Shown: positions 41,950 to 50,821, counted from the stretch's first letter. The stretch: DNA of 64,000 nt from Micromonospora_G sp044901685 (GCF_044901685.1 NZ_JBJDPS010000002.1:806001-870000), one strand, 5' to 3'. The notes: a model not told the origin generated them from the sequence alone. A program made the numbers and translations.

Positions 41950-43926
41950 GTGTCCCCGCCCCTGGGTCCCGTACCCGCCCGACGGTACGGGCTGGTCGTC
42001 GTCTCGCTGCTCGTCGCCCTGCTGGTCCTGCTCGGGCAGTGGTCGCGGGGTGCACCGGCTACCGGTGGCATGGCCGCGACGACGGTCGCGATCGCGGTCT
42101 CGTTCACCGCGCTCGGCGGGCTGGTGCTGGCCGGCGTACCCGGGCACCCGGTCGGCCGGCTGATGCTCGCCGCCGGGCTCACCGCCACCGTCGCGGCGCT
42201 CGCACTGAGCTGGATGACCTGGCAGCCGCTGGCCTGGTTGCCGTTGGCCTGGTTGACCCAGTGGCTGTGGTGGCCGCCGTTCGGTCTGGTCTTCCTCGCC
42301 CTGCTGGTCTTCCCGGACGGCCGGCTGCCCGGACCGCGCTCGCGGGCGCTCGGTGCGCTGCTGGTGGTCTCCACGGTGGTGGTCGCCGGTGCGCTCGCGG
42401 TGGCGGCGTTGGACGACCCCCGGAACCTGGTCTTCTCCGGCGAGACGGCGGCGACCGCGCGGGCCCGGTCACTGGCCCGGGTGGCGGTGGTCGGGATGGC
42501 CGTCGGGCTGGCCGGGCTGGTGGCGGTGCTGGTGTCGCTGGGCTGGCGGTGGCGTCGCGCCGTCGGCGAGACCCGTCAACAACTCGCCTGCCTGCTCGCC
42601 GCGGGTGCGCTCTTCCTGCTCGGCTTCGTGTTGGACGGGCTGAACCTGGCCGGGGCCTGGATCCTCATGGTGGTCGCGATACCGGTGGCGATGACGCTGG
42701 CGGTACTGCGCTACCGGCTGTACGGGTTGGAGCAGGTGATCAACCGGAGCCTGGTCTGGCTGGCCATGAGCCTGTTGTTGATCGCGGGTTTCGTGGGGAT
42801 CGTCGCACTGCTGCGGGACGTGCTGCTGCGCGGGGACACCTCGAACGCGTCACTGGTCGCCACCGGCCTGATCGCGGTCACCTTCGAGCCACTGCGCCGA
42901 CGGGTGCAGCGAGGGGTGAACCGCCTGCTGTACGGCGAGCGGGACGAACCGTACGCGGTGCTGGCCCGGCTCGGTGACCTGCTGGAGCGGACCGTCCAGC
43001 CGGACGCGGTGCTGCCGCTGCTCACCCGTACCATCGCCGGCTCGTTGCGGGTGCCGTACGTGGCGGTCGAGGTCGACGGTGCGGACGGGCCGAGCCTGCA
43101 CGCCGAGCACGGGCACGCCACCACCTCGGTCGAGACGTTCGACATGGTCACCCACGGCGAGCGGGTGGGGCGGCTGGTGGTGGCCAATCGCCGTTCGGGT
43201 GACCGGTTCACGCCGGTCGAGCGGCGGCTGCTCGACGATGTCGCCCTGCACGCCTCGGTGGCCACGGCGACCGCCCGGCTGATCCGCGACCTGCGGGAGT
43301 CGCGGGAGCGGCTGGTGCTGGCCCGGGAGGAGGAGCGTCGGCGGCTCCGCCGCGACCTGCACGACGGGCTCGGTCCGACCTTCGCCGGCATGGCGATGCA
43401 GGTACGGGCGGCACGCAAGCTCGCCGGCACCCAGGACCGGCTCGCCGCGGTGCTCGACGGGCTCGCCGAGGACCTGCGTACCTGCACGGGGGAGGTGCGG
43501 CAACTGGTCGACCAGTTGCGTCCGGCGGCGCTGGACCGGGGCCTGGAGGCGGCCCTGCGGGTGGAGTGCGAGCGGTTCGACGGGCCACAGCTCTCCGTCC
43601 GGTTCCGGGCGGAGCAGAACCTGGCCGGGTTGCCGGCGGCGGTCGAGGTGGCGGCGTACCGGGTGGTGGCCGAGGCGTTGACGAACGTGGCCCGGCACGC
43701 CGGTGCGGCAGCGTGCGAGGTGACCGTACGCCGGGCGGCCGATCTGCTGATCGAGGTGACCGACGACGGGATCGGGTTCGCCGGCCCGCGGGCCGGCGGG
43801 GTCGGGCTGGAGTCGATGCGGGAGCGCGCGGCCGAGTTGGGCGGATGGTGCGAGATCGCCGAGGTGTCGCCGCACGGCACCCGGGTCCTGGTCAGCCTGC
43901 CCGGCGCCGAGCACGCGGCGGGATGA
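41950..43926 (+). CDS. Membrane histidine kinase, NarL-system (HisKA_3)
   Basis: 658 residues from the GTG at 41950 (GAGGAG upstream). Eight or so hydrophobic helices occupy residues 1-300 as the sensor; then a GAF-like region (VLARLGDLLERTVQPDAVLP), HisKA_3 with the phospho-His in RRDLHDGLGPTFAGMA, and an HATPase_c domain (EALTNVARHAGAAACEV, VTDDGIGF, GGVGLESMRERAAEL). Signals to the response regulator 78 bp downstream. Input unknown; the helices suggest an envelope or membrane signal. Confidence 0.93.
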   Translation: MSPPLGPVPARRYGLVVVSLLVALLVLLGQWSRGAPATGGMAATTVAIAVSFTALGGLVLAGVPGHPVGRLMLAAGLTATVAALALSWMTWQPLAWLPLAWLTQWLWWPPFGLVFLALLVFPDGRLPGPRSRALGALLVVSTVVVAGALAVAALDDPRNLVFSGETAATARARSLARVAVVGMAVGLAGLVAVLVSLGWRWRRAVGETRQQLACLLAAGALFLLGFVLDGLNLAGAWILMVVAIPVAMTLAVLRYRLYGLEQVINRSLVWLAMSLLLIAGFVGIVALLRDVLLRGDTSNASLVATGLIAVTFEPLRRRVQRGVNRLLYGERDEPYAVLARLGDLLERTVQPDAVLPLLTRTIAGSLRVPYVAVEVDGADGPSLHAEHGHATTSVETFDMVTHGERVGRLVVANRRSGDRFTPVERRLLDDVALHASVATATARLIRDLRESRERLVLAREEERRRLRRDLHDGLGPTFAGMAMQVRAARKLAGTQDRLAAVLDGLAEDLRTCTGEVRQLVDQLRPAALDRGLEAALRVECERFDGPQLSVRFRAEQNLAGLPAAVEVAAYRVVAEALTNVARHAGAAACEVTVRRAADLLIEVTDDGIGFAGPRAGGVGLESMRERAAELGGWCEIAEVSPHGTRVLVSLPGAEHAAG

Positions 43927-44004
43927 GGCGGATCGTGCCAGCCCGGCCGGCAGAGGACTGAGGTGGACGGTGCCGGCCGGGCCGGCAGGGGAGCGAGGCG
44001 GAAC

Positions 44005-44652
44005 ATGCCGGAGCGGGTACGGGTGCTGATCGTGGACGACCACCCGGTGGTCCGTCGTGGTCTGCGGACCATGCTCGAGGACGAGCCCTGGGTCGAGCGG
44101 GTGGTGGAGGCGGCGACCTGTGCGGAGGCGGTCGGGCTGGCCGTGACCGAGCAGGTCGGGGTGGTGGCGATGGACGTGGCCCTGCCCGACGGCGACGGGG
44201 TGGAGGCGACCGCCCGGATCGTCCGGAGCCGGCCGGAGGCGTACGTGTTGATGCTGACCATGGCCGACGACGAGGAGGTGGTCAGCCGGTCGCTGCGGGC
44301 GGGTGCCCGGGGGTACGTGTTGAAGGACACCGACCCGGACACGGTTGTCGACGCGCTGCGTACGGTGGCCGGTGGCGGGCTGGTCCTCGGCCCTCGGATC
44401 GGGCCGGCGGTGCTGACCACGCTGCAACGCCAACCGGTCGAGCTGCCGGCGCCGTTCGACCAGCTCACCCCGCGTGAGCGGGACATCCTGCGGTATCTGG
44501 CGGCCGGCGAGCCGAACGCGCGGATCGCCCGTCGGTTCGGGCTCAGCGAGAAGACCATCCGCAACCAGGTCTCCGCCCTGTTCGCCAAGCTCGGCGTCGC
44601 CGACCGGGTCCAGGCCGCCCTGCTCGCGCGGGACGCCGGCATCGCCGGTTGA
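44005..44652 (+). CDS. Response regulator, NarL/LuxR type
   Basis: 215 residues from the ATG at 44005. CheY-like receiver (VLIVDDHPVVRRGL, phospho-Asp in VAMDVALPDGDG, K in YVLKDTD) and a LuxR HTH (LTPRERDILRYLAAGEPNARIARRFGLSEKTIRNQVSALFAKL). Paired with the kinase just upstream. It lies directly before the exosortase locus, so it is a candidate regulator of that locus. Confidence 0.94.
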   Translation: MPERVRVLIVDDHPVVRRGLRTMLEDEPWVERVVEAATCAEAVGLAVTEQVGVVAMDVALPDGDGVEATARIVRSRPEAYVLMLTMADDEEVVSRSLRAGARGYVLKDTDPDTVVDALRTVAGGGLVLGPRIGPAVLTTLQRQPVELPAPFDQLTPRERDILRYLAAGEPNARIARRFGLSEKTIRNQVSALFAKLGVADRVQAALLARDAGIAG

Positions 44653-44824
44653 CCGTTCTGCCCCGCCGCCCGGACGCCGATCGGTGGTGGTGGTATCCAC
44701 CCGGTTTTGGACGTGATAAGTCCTCATAAAGCCCGTTATTAGGGTTTCACGGTTTATGCGGCATACGTCCGAATAGCTGGTTAGCGTGACAACTGCGTCA
44801 CCACGGCTACACGGGGGGTTTCAC
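44653..44824 (+). promoter_or_regulatory. Promoter region of the exosortase locus
   Basis: 172 bp with no gene. A markedly A+T-rich patch (GATAAGTCCTCATAAAGC, GGTTTATGCGGCATACG) contrasts with the surrounding DNA and probably contains the promoter. No clear operator dyad found. Confidence 0.4.
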
Positions 44825-44971
44825 ATGTACGGAGCGAACAGGGGACACACCATCGGTGGCAGTCTTGCCGCTACCGGTGCCGCGATCAACTCGTGGCTGC
44901 TCGCCGGGATCGGTCTGGTCATGCTCGGCGCGGTGCTGGTGCTCACCACTACTCTCAAGCGCCGGTCGTGA
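44825..44971 (+). CDS. LAATG-motif membrane microprotein
   Basis: 48 residues from the ATG at 44825 (GGGGGG upstream). The whole protein is MYGANRGHTIGGS, then LAATGA, one hydrophobic helix (WLLAGIGLVMLGAVLVLTTT) and LKRRS. This is the tripartite architecture of a sortase or exosortase sorting signal (motif, helix, basic tail) with almost no mature protein before it and no signal peptide. Its TGA overlaps the GTG of the exosortase-like gene by 4 bp. It may be a model substrate, an assembly factor or a regulator of the exosortase. Confidence 0.6.
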   Translation: MYGANRGHTIGGSLAATGAAINSWLLAGIGLVMLGAVLVLTTTLKRRS

Positions 44972-45540
44972 CCGGACGAACCACCGGCGGCACCTGGCTC
45001 CGCACCGGCCTCGGCATCCTCACCGGCCTGGCCGTGTCGGTCCTCATGCTCTGGCGGTGGCACGACGTCGCCAGCGTCGAGGCGTGGCTGAACGCGCAAC
45101 TCGTCGCTGCCTTCGGGCTCGCCGACGCTTGCTCGATCGGCTCGGCGGTGGTGTTCCGACTCGACCAGCGACTGGTCGGCTTCGGCGTGACCGCCGGCTG
45201 CTCGGTGGCACTGCTGCTCGTACCACCGCTGCTGATGGCGGCGTTCTTCCTCGGCATCCGCCGGGTGACCTGGTCCCGGGCCCTGGTGTCCAGCGCGATC
45301 GCCGTCGTACTCCTGGTCCTGGTCAACCAAATCCGGCTCGCCGCCGTGGTCGGCTCGATGCGGCTCTGGGGCTTCCAGACCGGGTACGAGCGCAGCCACG
45401 TGCTGATCGGCTCGGCCATCACCACCGGCGGCCTGATCGTCATCGGGGTCCTCTTCGTGGTCGTACTCACCGGTGGCCGGCGTCGACGCCGACCGGGACA
45501 CCGGGGTGGGGCGGGACGGAGGTCACTCCGTGCCGCTTGA
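44968..45540 (+). CDS. Exosortase/archaeosortase-like membrane transpeptidase
   Basis: 190 residues from the GTG at 44968. About six hydrophobic segments. The invariant exosortase triad is visible: C78 in VTAGCSVALLLVPP, R123 in LVLVNQIRLAAVV, and H144 in YERSHVLIGSA. Exosortases cut C-terminal sorting tails of exported proteins at the membrane and ligate the protein to another envelope component. The closest described group I know of in actinobacteria is exosortase P, associated with choice-of-anchor P substrates; I propose but cannot prove membership. Coupled upstream to the microprotein and downstream (11-bp overlap) to the glycosyltransferase. Confidence 0.85.
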   Translation: MTGRTTGGTWLRTGLGILTGLAVSVLMLWRWHDVASVEAWLNAQLVAAFGLADACSIGSAVVFRLDQRLVGFGVTAGCSVALLLVPPLLMAAFFLGIRRVTWSRALVSSAIAVVLLVLVNQIRLAAVVGSMRLWGFQTGYERSHVLIGSAITTGGLIVIGVLFVVVLTGGRRRRRPGHRGGAGRRSLRAA

Positions 45541-47173
45541 CGTCAGCCCGTTCGAGCTGCTGAACACCGCCGCGTTCCTGCTCTGCGTCACCTTCTGCGC
45601 GTACGTGATCAGCATCCTGGTGCTCTACCTGCGGGCGGCCCGGCTGCTCGGCGGCGACCACACCACCTACGACTGGCACATCGTGGTGCCCTGCCTCAAC
45701 GAGGAGGCGGTGATCGGCGGCACGGTCGAGCGGCTGCTGCGCGACTTCCCCCGGGCCACCCTCTGGTGCGTCGACGACAACTCCGACGACCGCACCGCCG
45801 AGATCCTCGCCGGCTTCGCCACCGACCCCCGGGTCCGCCTGGTGCGGCGGGTGGCGCCGGAGGCGCGCCAGGGCAAGGGCGCCGCGCTCAACGCCGCCTG
45901 GCGGGCCATCAACACGCACCTGCCGGCGGACGTCGACCGGAGCCGGGTGATCGTCGGGGTGATCGACGCGGACAGCCGGCTCGACCCGCGCTGCCTCTGC
46001 GCGCTCACCGGACCGCGCTACTTCGGCACCGACGAGGTGGCCGCCGTGCAGATCGAGGTACGGATGCTCCAGTGCGGGCCGGAGGCGGAGGAGCAACCGC
46101 CATCGCCCTGGTGGCCACGGCTACTGGTCCGGCTCCAGGACATGGAGTTCCGTGGACCGATCGCGGCCATGCAGGAGCTTCGGCGGCGTACCGGCAGCGT
46201 CGGCATGGGCGGCAACGGCCAGTTCACCCGGATGTCCATGCTGGACCGGATCGCGGTCGACCACGGCACGCCCTGGCACGGGGCGCTGCTGGAGGACTTC
46301 GAACTCGGACTGCACGTCCTGCTCGGCGGGGGCCGTACCGAATACTGCCCGGAATCCTGGGTGGCGCAGGAGGCGATCACCGGGCTCCGCTCACTGATCC
46401 GGCAACGCACCAGGTGGGCGCAGGGGTCGATGCAGTGCGTCCGCTACGCGGGCGCCGTGCTGCGGTCGCGTCGGATCAGGAACTCCGCCGCACTGGAGAT
46501 CGTCTACTTCCTCGCCGCACCGTGGATGCAGTTGCTCGGCACCCTGGTCTACCTGGCCTGTCTGACCGTGCTCGGCTACTACATCCGCGAGGCGGTGCAC
46601 GGGATCGGCGGCTGGTGGCGGCACGGCGGCTGGGGCATCGTGCCACTGGTCCTGCTCTTCGGCATCGCGCCGTTCACCGTCTGGGGACTGGCCTACCGGG
46701 CCCGCTGCGAACCCGGCCTGCGCCTGGTCACCGCCGTCGGGCTCGGGCTCGGGCACTGGCTGTACAGCTACGTCCAGTCGATCGCCGTCTGGCTGGCCCT
46801 CGCCCGCCTCGTCCGCTCCAGGACCGACTGGCAGAAGACCGCGCGCGCGGCCGACCCGGTCCGGCCGCCGGCCCGGCACCGGCCGCCGAAAGCACCTCGC
46901 GCGTCGAAACAGACCCGCCCGACGGAGAAGAGCCACCCGACGAACTCCCGCCCCGAAATCCGTACCGCAACCAGCAGAAAGCAGTCGGTAGATGCGCAAA
47001 ACAAGATCCAGATTCACCCGCTGCACGATGGCGGCGGCCGGAGGTATCGCCCTGGCCGTGCTGGCGGCGACACCGGCGATGGCGGACACCTCCCAGTCGG
47101 AGGCGTCCGCGCTGCAGATCGGCCTCGTGGGGGGCGGCATCGCCAGCTCCGGCACGGCCAACGCCACCAATGA
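45530..47173 (+). CDS. Processive family-2 glycosyltransferase, membrane-bound
   Basis: 547 residues from the GTG at 45530 (GGAGG upstream). N-terminal membrane helix (LLNTAAFLLCVTFCAYVISILV), GT-A domain with VVPCLNEE, VDDNSDD, DADS, GALLEDFELG and the processivity motif QRTRWAQGS (Q-x-x-R-W), then three or four C-terminal membrane helices. This is the layout of polysaccharide synthases such as hyaluronan or PNAG synthase. The frame continues past the start of the next gene for 182 bp through a Pro/Lys-rich tail, an unusually long overlap. Polymer identity unknown; UDP-ManNAc from the epimerase encoded downstream is a plausible donor. Confidence 0.88.
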   Translation: MPLDVSPFELLNTAAFLLCVTFCAYVISILVLYLRAARLLGGDHTTYDWHIVVPCLNEEAVIGGTVERLLRDFPRATLWCVDDNSDDRTAEILAGFATDPRVRLVRRVAPEARQGKGAALNAAWRAINTHLPADVDRSRVIVGVIDADSRLDPRCLCALTGPRYFGTDEVAAVQIEVRMLQCGPEAEEQPPSPWWPRLLVRLQDMEFRGPIAAMQELRRRTGSVGMGGNGQFTRMSMLDRIAVDHGTPWHGALLEDFELGLHVLLGGGRTEYCPESWVAQEAITGLRSLIRQRTRWAQGSMQCVRYAGAVLRSRRIRNSAALEIVYFLAAPWMQLLGTLVYLACLTVLGYYIREAVHGIGGWWRHGGWGIVPLVLLFGIAPFTVWGLAYRARCEPGLRLVTAVGLGLGHWLYSYVQSIAVWLALARLVRSRTDWQKTARAADPVRPPARHRPPKAPRASKQTRPTEKSHPTNSRPEIRTATSRKQSVDAQNKIQIHPLHDGGGRRYRPGRAGGDTGDGGHLPVGGVRAADRPRGGRHRQLRHGQRHQ

Positions 47174-47846
47174 CGGCACCACCGAGTCGATCAGCGGCAA
47201 CCAGAACCCGCCGCTGGGCGTACTCGGCGCGCAGACGGTCATCACCGCCGGGGTGCTCAACCAGTACGTCCGGGCGTTCAACGACGGTACGTCGGCGGCA
47301 TGTGCGGGGGTGCTCGGCAGCGGAGGGTCGATCACCATCGGACCGACCGGCAACTGCATCGTCGTAAACGGTTCCGAGGTGGCCCTCGTGCTCGGCACCA
47401 ACGGCCTGGCCACGATCACCCTGCGGGCGGACGCCATCTACGCGAGTTGCACCGCGAGCAGCAGCCCGTCCGCGACCGGTACGGCGAGCCTGACCAACGC
47501 CCGGATCACCTCGACCATCCTCGGCATCGAGACGACCCTGCTGAACCTGCCCGCCAATCCGGCACCGAACACCGGGCTGAGCATTCCTGGCATTCTGAGC
47601 ATCCTGCTCAACTCCCAGGCCAGCAGTGAACCGGGACAGATCGAGGTCACCGCGTTGGAGATCGAGGCCCTCGGCGGCCTGCTGGCCACGGTCGAGGTCG
47701 GCTCGGTGGCCTGCGGGCCGAACGCGGTGGCCCCGCCCATTCCCACCATCCCGCTGGCCGGAGCACCGGTGGCACTCGGCGTGATCGCGGTCGCCGCGAC
47801 CGGCGGGTTCCTTCTGCACCGCCGCCAGCAGGCACTGAAGGGCTGA
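46992..47846 (+). CDS. Secreted protein with C-terminal sorting-like tail, probable exosortase substrate
   Basis: 284 residues. Signal peptide (CTMAAAGGIALAVLAATPAMA|D), a beta-rich Ser/Thr/Gly/Ala-rich body with spaced Cys (CAGVLGS, NCIVVNG, ASCTASS, VACGPN), then PPIPTIPLAGAP, a hydrophobic helix (VALGVIAVAATGGFLL) and HRRQQALKG. The tail has motif, helix and basic end as in exosortase or sortase targets. The body resembles choice-of-anchor P proteins as I remember them. It is encoded 1.5 kb after the exosortase in the same unit, so it is the likely substrate. The start lies inside the upstream glycosyltransferase frame. Confidence 0.75.
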   Translation: MRKTRSRFTRCTMAAAGGIALAVLAATPAMADTSQSEASALQIGLVGGGIASSGTANATNDGTTESISGNQNPPLGVLGAQTVITAGVLNQYVRAFNDGTSAACAGVLGSGGSITIGPTGNCIVVNGSEVALVLGTNGLATITLRADAIYASCTASSSPSATGTASLTNARITSTILGIETTLLNLPANPAPNTGLSIPGILSILLNSQASSEPGQIEVTALEIEALGGLLATVEVGSVACGPNAVAPPIPTIPLAGAPVALGVIAVAATGGFLLHRRQQALKG

Positions 47847-47852
47847 GCCAGG

Positions 47853-49124
47853 ATGCGCGGCAGCGGTTCGGCGACGGCGGACGTTCTGGTCCTGGTCGGC
47901 ACCCGGCCGGAGGGGGTGAAGACAGCCCCACTGGTACGTCAGTTGCGGCTGGACGACCGCTTCACCGCCACCGTGGTGGACACCGGTCAGCACCCGGGGC
48001 GGGTCGGAGAGGCACTGGCACCCTTCGACCTGGCCGCCGACGTGACGCTGGCTCCCGTACGGCAGGCGGGATCTCTCGCCGAACTCGCCGCCGCGCTCAT
48101 CACGGCGACCGACGCGGTGCTCGCCGAGCACCGTCCCGCCGCCGTCGTGGTCCAGGGCGACACCCTGACCGCGCTGGTCGGTGGACTGGTCGCCTTCTGG
48201 CACCACCTACCGGTGGTGCACCTGGAGGCCGGTCTGCGTACGCACGACCTGGACCGGCCCTTCCCCGAGGAGGCGAACCGGGCCATGCTGGCCCGGTTCG
48301 CCGCCCTCCACCTGGCGCCCACCCCGACGGCACACCGGCAACTGCTCGACGAGGGGGTGCCGGACGCTCGGATCGTGCTCACCGGGAACACGGTGGTGGA
48401 TGCGCTGCACCACCTGCTCGACCACGGCCTGGCCCGGCCGCCGGGCTGGCTCGACCCGACCCGGCGGGTGGTCGTGGCCACCCTGCACCGGCGAGAGAAC
48501 TGGGGCGGCGGCGTCTTCGGCGTCTGCGCCGGCCTGCGGCACCTTGCCCGCCGTCACCCGGAGGCCCAGATCGTGATGGTCACCCACCCGAACCCGACGC
48601 TCGGCGCCGAGGTGACCGCGCAACTCGGGCGTACGCCGGGCGTCCGGCTCACCCCACCGCTGCCGTACGCGGAGATGATCGGCCTGCTCAGTGTCGCGGA
48701 TCTGGTGATCACCGACTCCGGCGGTCTCCAGGAGGAGGCCGGCACGCTCGGGGTGCCGGTGCTGGTCACCCGTGACACCACCGAACGCCCCGAGATCCTC
48801 AGCTCCGGCTACGGCACGCTCGTCGGCACCGACCCGGAACGGATCGTCGTCGCCGCCGCGCACGAGCTGTCGGGCCGATCGCTCGCCGAGCGTACGTCCC
48901 CGTTCGGCGACGGACAGGCGAGCGTACGCGCCGTCGCGGCGATGGCCGACCTGCTCGCCCTGCCCACAACGGCGGCGGAGCCACCCCGCCTGCCCGTACC
49001 GGTGACTCCGTTGGTGGAGCTGATGATCCACGCGCCGTCAGCGGTAGTTCCGCCCCCTTTCGCAACTGCTGAGAGCGCGTCGATCAAGGTGCACGGGGTT
49101 GTGGATCAGGGTTTGCGGCGTTAG
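47853..49124 (+). CDS. wecB: UDP-N-acetylglucosamine 2-epimerase (non-hydrolysing)
   Basis: 423 residues. Converts UDP-GlcNAc to UDP-ManNAc. Motifs: VLVGTRPEGVKTAPLV, VVVQGDTLTALVGGLVAFW, HLEAGLRTHDL, PEEANRAML, TLHRRENWGG and DSGGLQEEAGTLGVPVLVTR with NTVVDAL. These cover the substrate-binding Asp/Glu/His residues of the family. Begins 6 bp after the anchored protein gene. A C-terminal tail of about 45 residues exceeds the usual length. Its product probably feeds the polymer made by the glycosyltransferase upstream. Confidence 0.92.
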   Translation: MRGSGSATADVLVLVGTRPEGVKTAPLVRQLRLDDRFTATVVDTGQHPGRVGEALAPFDLAADVTLAPVRQAGSLAELAAALITATDAVLAEHRPAAVVVQGDTLTALVGGLVAFWHHLPVVHLEAGLRTHDLDRPFPEEANRAMLARFAALHLAPTPTAHRQLLDEGVPDARIVLTGNTVVDALHHLLDHGLARPPGWLDPTRRVVVATLHRRENWGGGVFGVCAGLRHLARRHPEAQIVMVTHPNPTLGAEVTAQLGRTPGVRLTPPLPYAEMIGLLSVADLVITDSGGLQEEAGTLGVPVLVTRDTTERPEILSSGYGTLVGTDPERIVVAAAHELSGRSLAERTSPFGDGQASVRAVAAMADLLALPTTAAEPPRLPVPVTPLVELMIHAPSAVVPPPFATAESASIKVHGVVDQGLRR

Positions 49125-49171
49125 TTCGGGCGGGTGGGGGGAATCGAGCGGGGTCGGGTGTACGGAGGGGA

Positions 49172-50770
49172 GTGCGTGTGTCGGTGCCTGGAGGGGTGGT
49201 TTACGACGCTCGCGCGCATGGCCTGCGGGGTGACGGGGTCACCAACGACCAGCCGGCGTTGCAGGCGCTGGTCGACACGCTCGGTGCGGCGTACGCGGCC
49301 GACGGGCAACCCCGGGTGGTCTACTGCCCGCCCGGCACGTACTCGATCCGGGACGCCGGCACCGTGTGGCGTAACGGGATCTCCCTGGTCGGGGCCGGGA
49401 TCGGGGTCACCAGGTTCCGGCTCAGCAACGAGGGGAACCGGGTCGAGCCGACGCCGCTGGCCTATTTCACCACCGTCCAGCACGGCGCCAGCCCGGACAA
49501 CTGCATCACCGACTGTCACTTCGCCAGCTTCGAGATCGACGGGTCCGGGGTGAAGCTGGCCCGCTACGACTACCTGGCGAAGGGGCTCGGTCTCCAGTAC
49601 GTGCAGCGGGGTCGCTTCCGGGACCTCTACATCCACGACACCGCCGCCACCGGGCTCGGTTGCGACTTCCTCCAGGACACGGTGATCGAGGGGGTGCACG
49701 TGTTGCGCTGCGGCCGGCTCGACACCGGTCAGCAGATGGGCGGCGCCGGCATCGGGATCGGCATCGGCGGCTGGGGGGACTGCGAACGGCTGACCATCGC
49801 CAACTGCACCGCGGTCGGCAACGGCACCAACGGCATCTTCCTGGAGTTGCAGAAGCCCTACTGGCAGCCGACGCGCGGCATCCGGATCGTCGGCTGCCAC
49901 ACCGAGGACAACCGGTTCGGCATCTCCGACTGGGGCGCGGACGGCCTGGTCGTCACCGGCTGCACCATGATCGGCAACCACGAGGCCGGCTTCGACGTCT
50001 CCGCCCAGGGCACCTCCGGGGTCGCCGGCCGGGGCGGGATCGTCTCCGACTGCGTGGTCGACGCGAACATCATCGACGGGCTGAGCATCGGCAACACCCC
50101 CGGACGGTACGTCGTGCGCGGCAACCGGATCAGCCGCAACGGCCGGTACGGCTACTGCGAGCACAACCTCGCCCGGAACCCGATCCCGGGCCGGGAGGTG
50201 GTGCTCGACGGCAACGAGATCTGGGAGAACGGGCTCGACGGGATCAGGATCGACGCGGGGCTGACCGACGGCGCGATCGTGAACAACCGGATCCGGGACA
50301 ACGGCCGGCGGGCGGCCGGCGCCGACAGCGGCGAGGGCGAGAGCGTCAGCTACACCCGTACCTCGATCCGCGACAGCGCGGCGAACTGGCCGTTGGACGG
50401 GCACCGGGGCAAGGTGGTCCGGGTCGGCACCCGGACCGCCGTGGTCGCCACCAACACCGGCGACGAGCTGCTGCTCGCACCGGTCCGGCCGGGTGCCACC
50501 ACGGCCTGGGCCGGGGGTACGCCACCCGACGGCTCCCGTTACCGGCTGCCGGACGTACCCGCCCAGCGGGCCGGTATCACGCTCGCCGCCGGCACTCGGG
50601 ACCTGACCCTGCGACACAACCGGGTCTGGGACGGTCAGGAGCGCAAGACCCAGACGCACGGTCTGCTGGTCACCGGCGACGGCACCCACGGCTCGGCCGA
50701 CCTCCAGGACAACGACTTCGGCGGCAACGCCGTCGCCGCCACCCGGGTCGAGACCCCGCAGTACGCCTGA
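49172..50770 (+). CDS. Right-handed beta-helix protein (pectate-lyase-3/tailspike-like)
   Basis: 532 residues from the GTG at 49172 (GGAGGGGA upstream). N-terminal pectate-lyase-3 signature (VVYDARAHGLRGDGVTNDQP), then many parallel-beta-helix rungs, each with a short N-x-I/V strand (GIRIVGCHTEDNRFGI, VVTGCTMIGN, YVVRGNRISRNGRYGYCEHN). This fold is used by polysaccharide lyases, epimerases and phage tailspikes. There is no signal peptide, so it either acts in the cytoplasm, leaves by another route or belongs to a phage-like particle. It is last in the exosortase locus and ends at a terminator. Confidence 0.82.
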   Translation: MRVSVPGGVVYDARAHGLRGDGVTNDQPALQALVDTLGAAYAADGQPRVVYCPPGTYSIRDAGTVWRNGISLVGAGIGVTRFRLSNEGNRVEPTPLAYFTTVQHGASPDNCITDCHFASFEIDGSGVKLARYDYLAKGLGLQYVQRGRFRDLYIHDTAATGLGCDFLQDTVIEGVHVLRCGRLDTGQQMGGAGIGIGIGGWGDCERLTIANCTAVGNGTNGIFLELQKPYWQPTRGIRIVGCHTEDNRFGISDWGADGLVVTGCTMIGNHEAGFDVSAQGTSGVAGRGGIVSDCVVDANIIDGLSIGNTPGRYVVRGNRISRNGRYGYCEHNLARNPIPGREVVLDGNEIWENGLDGIRIDAGLTDGAIVNNRIRDNGRRAAGADSGEGESVSYTRTSIRDSAANWPLDGHRGKVVRVGTRTAVVATNTGDELLLAPVRPGATTAWAGGTPPDGSRYRLPDVPAQRAGITLAAGTRDLTLRHNRVWDGQERKTQTHGLLVTGDGTHGSADLQDNDFGGNAVAATRVETPQYA

Positions 50771-50789
50771 GCAGCGGGCACCACGAAGA

Positions 50790-50821
50790 CGAGTGGCCAC
50801 CCGGGTACGGGTGGCCACTCG
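50790..50821. terminator. Terminator of the exosortase locus
   Basis: A 14-bp perfect stem, CGAGTGGCCACCCG against CGGGTGGCCACTCG with a GGTA loop, 20 bp past the beta-helix stop; it also faces the convergent gene at 50849. Confidence 0.85.
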
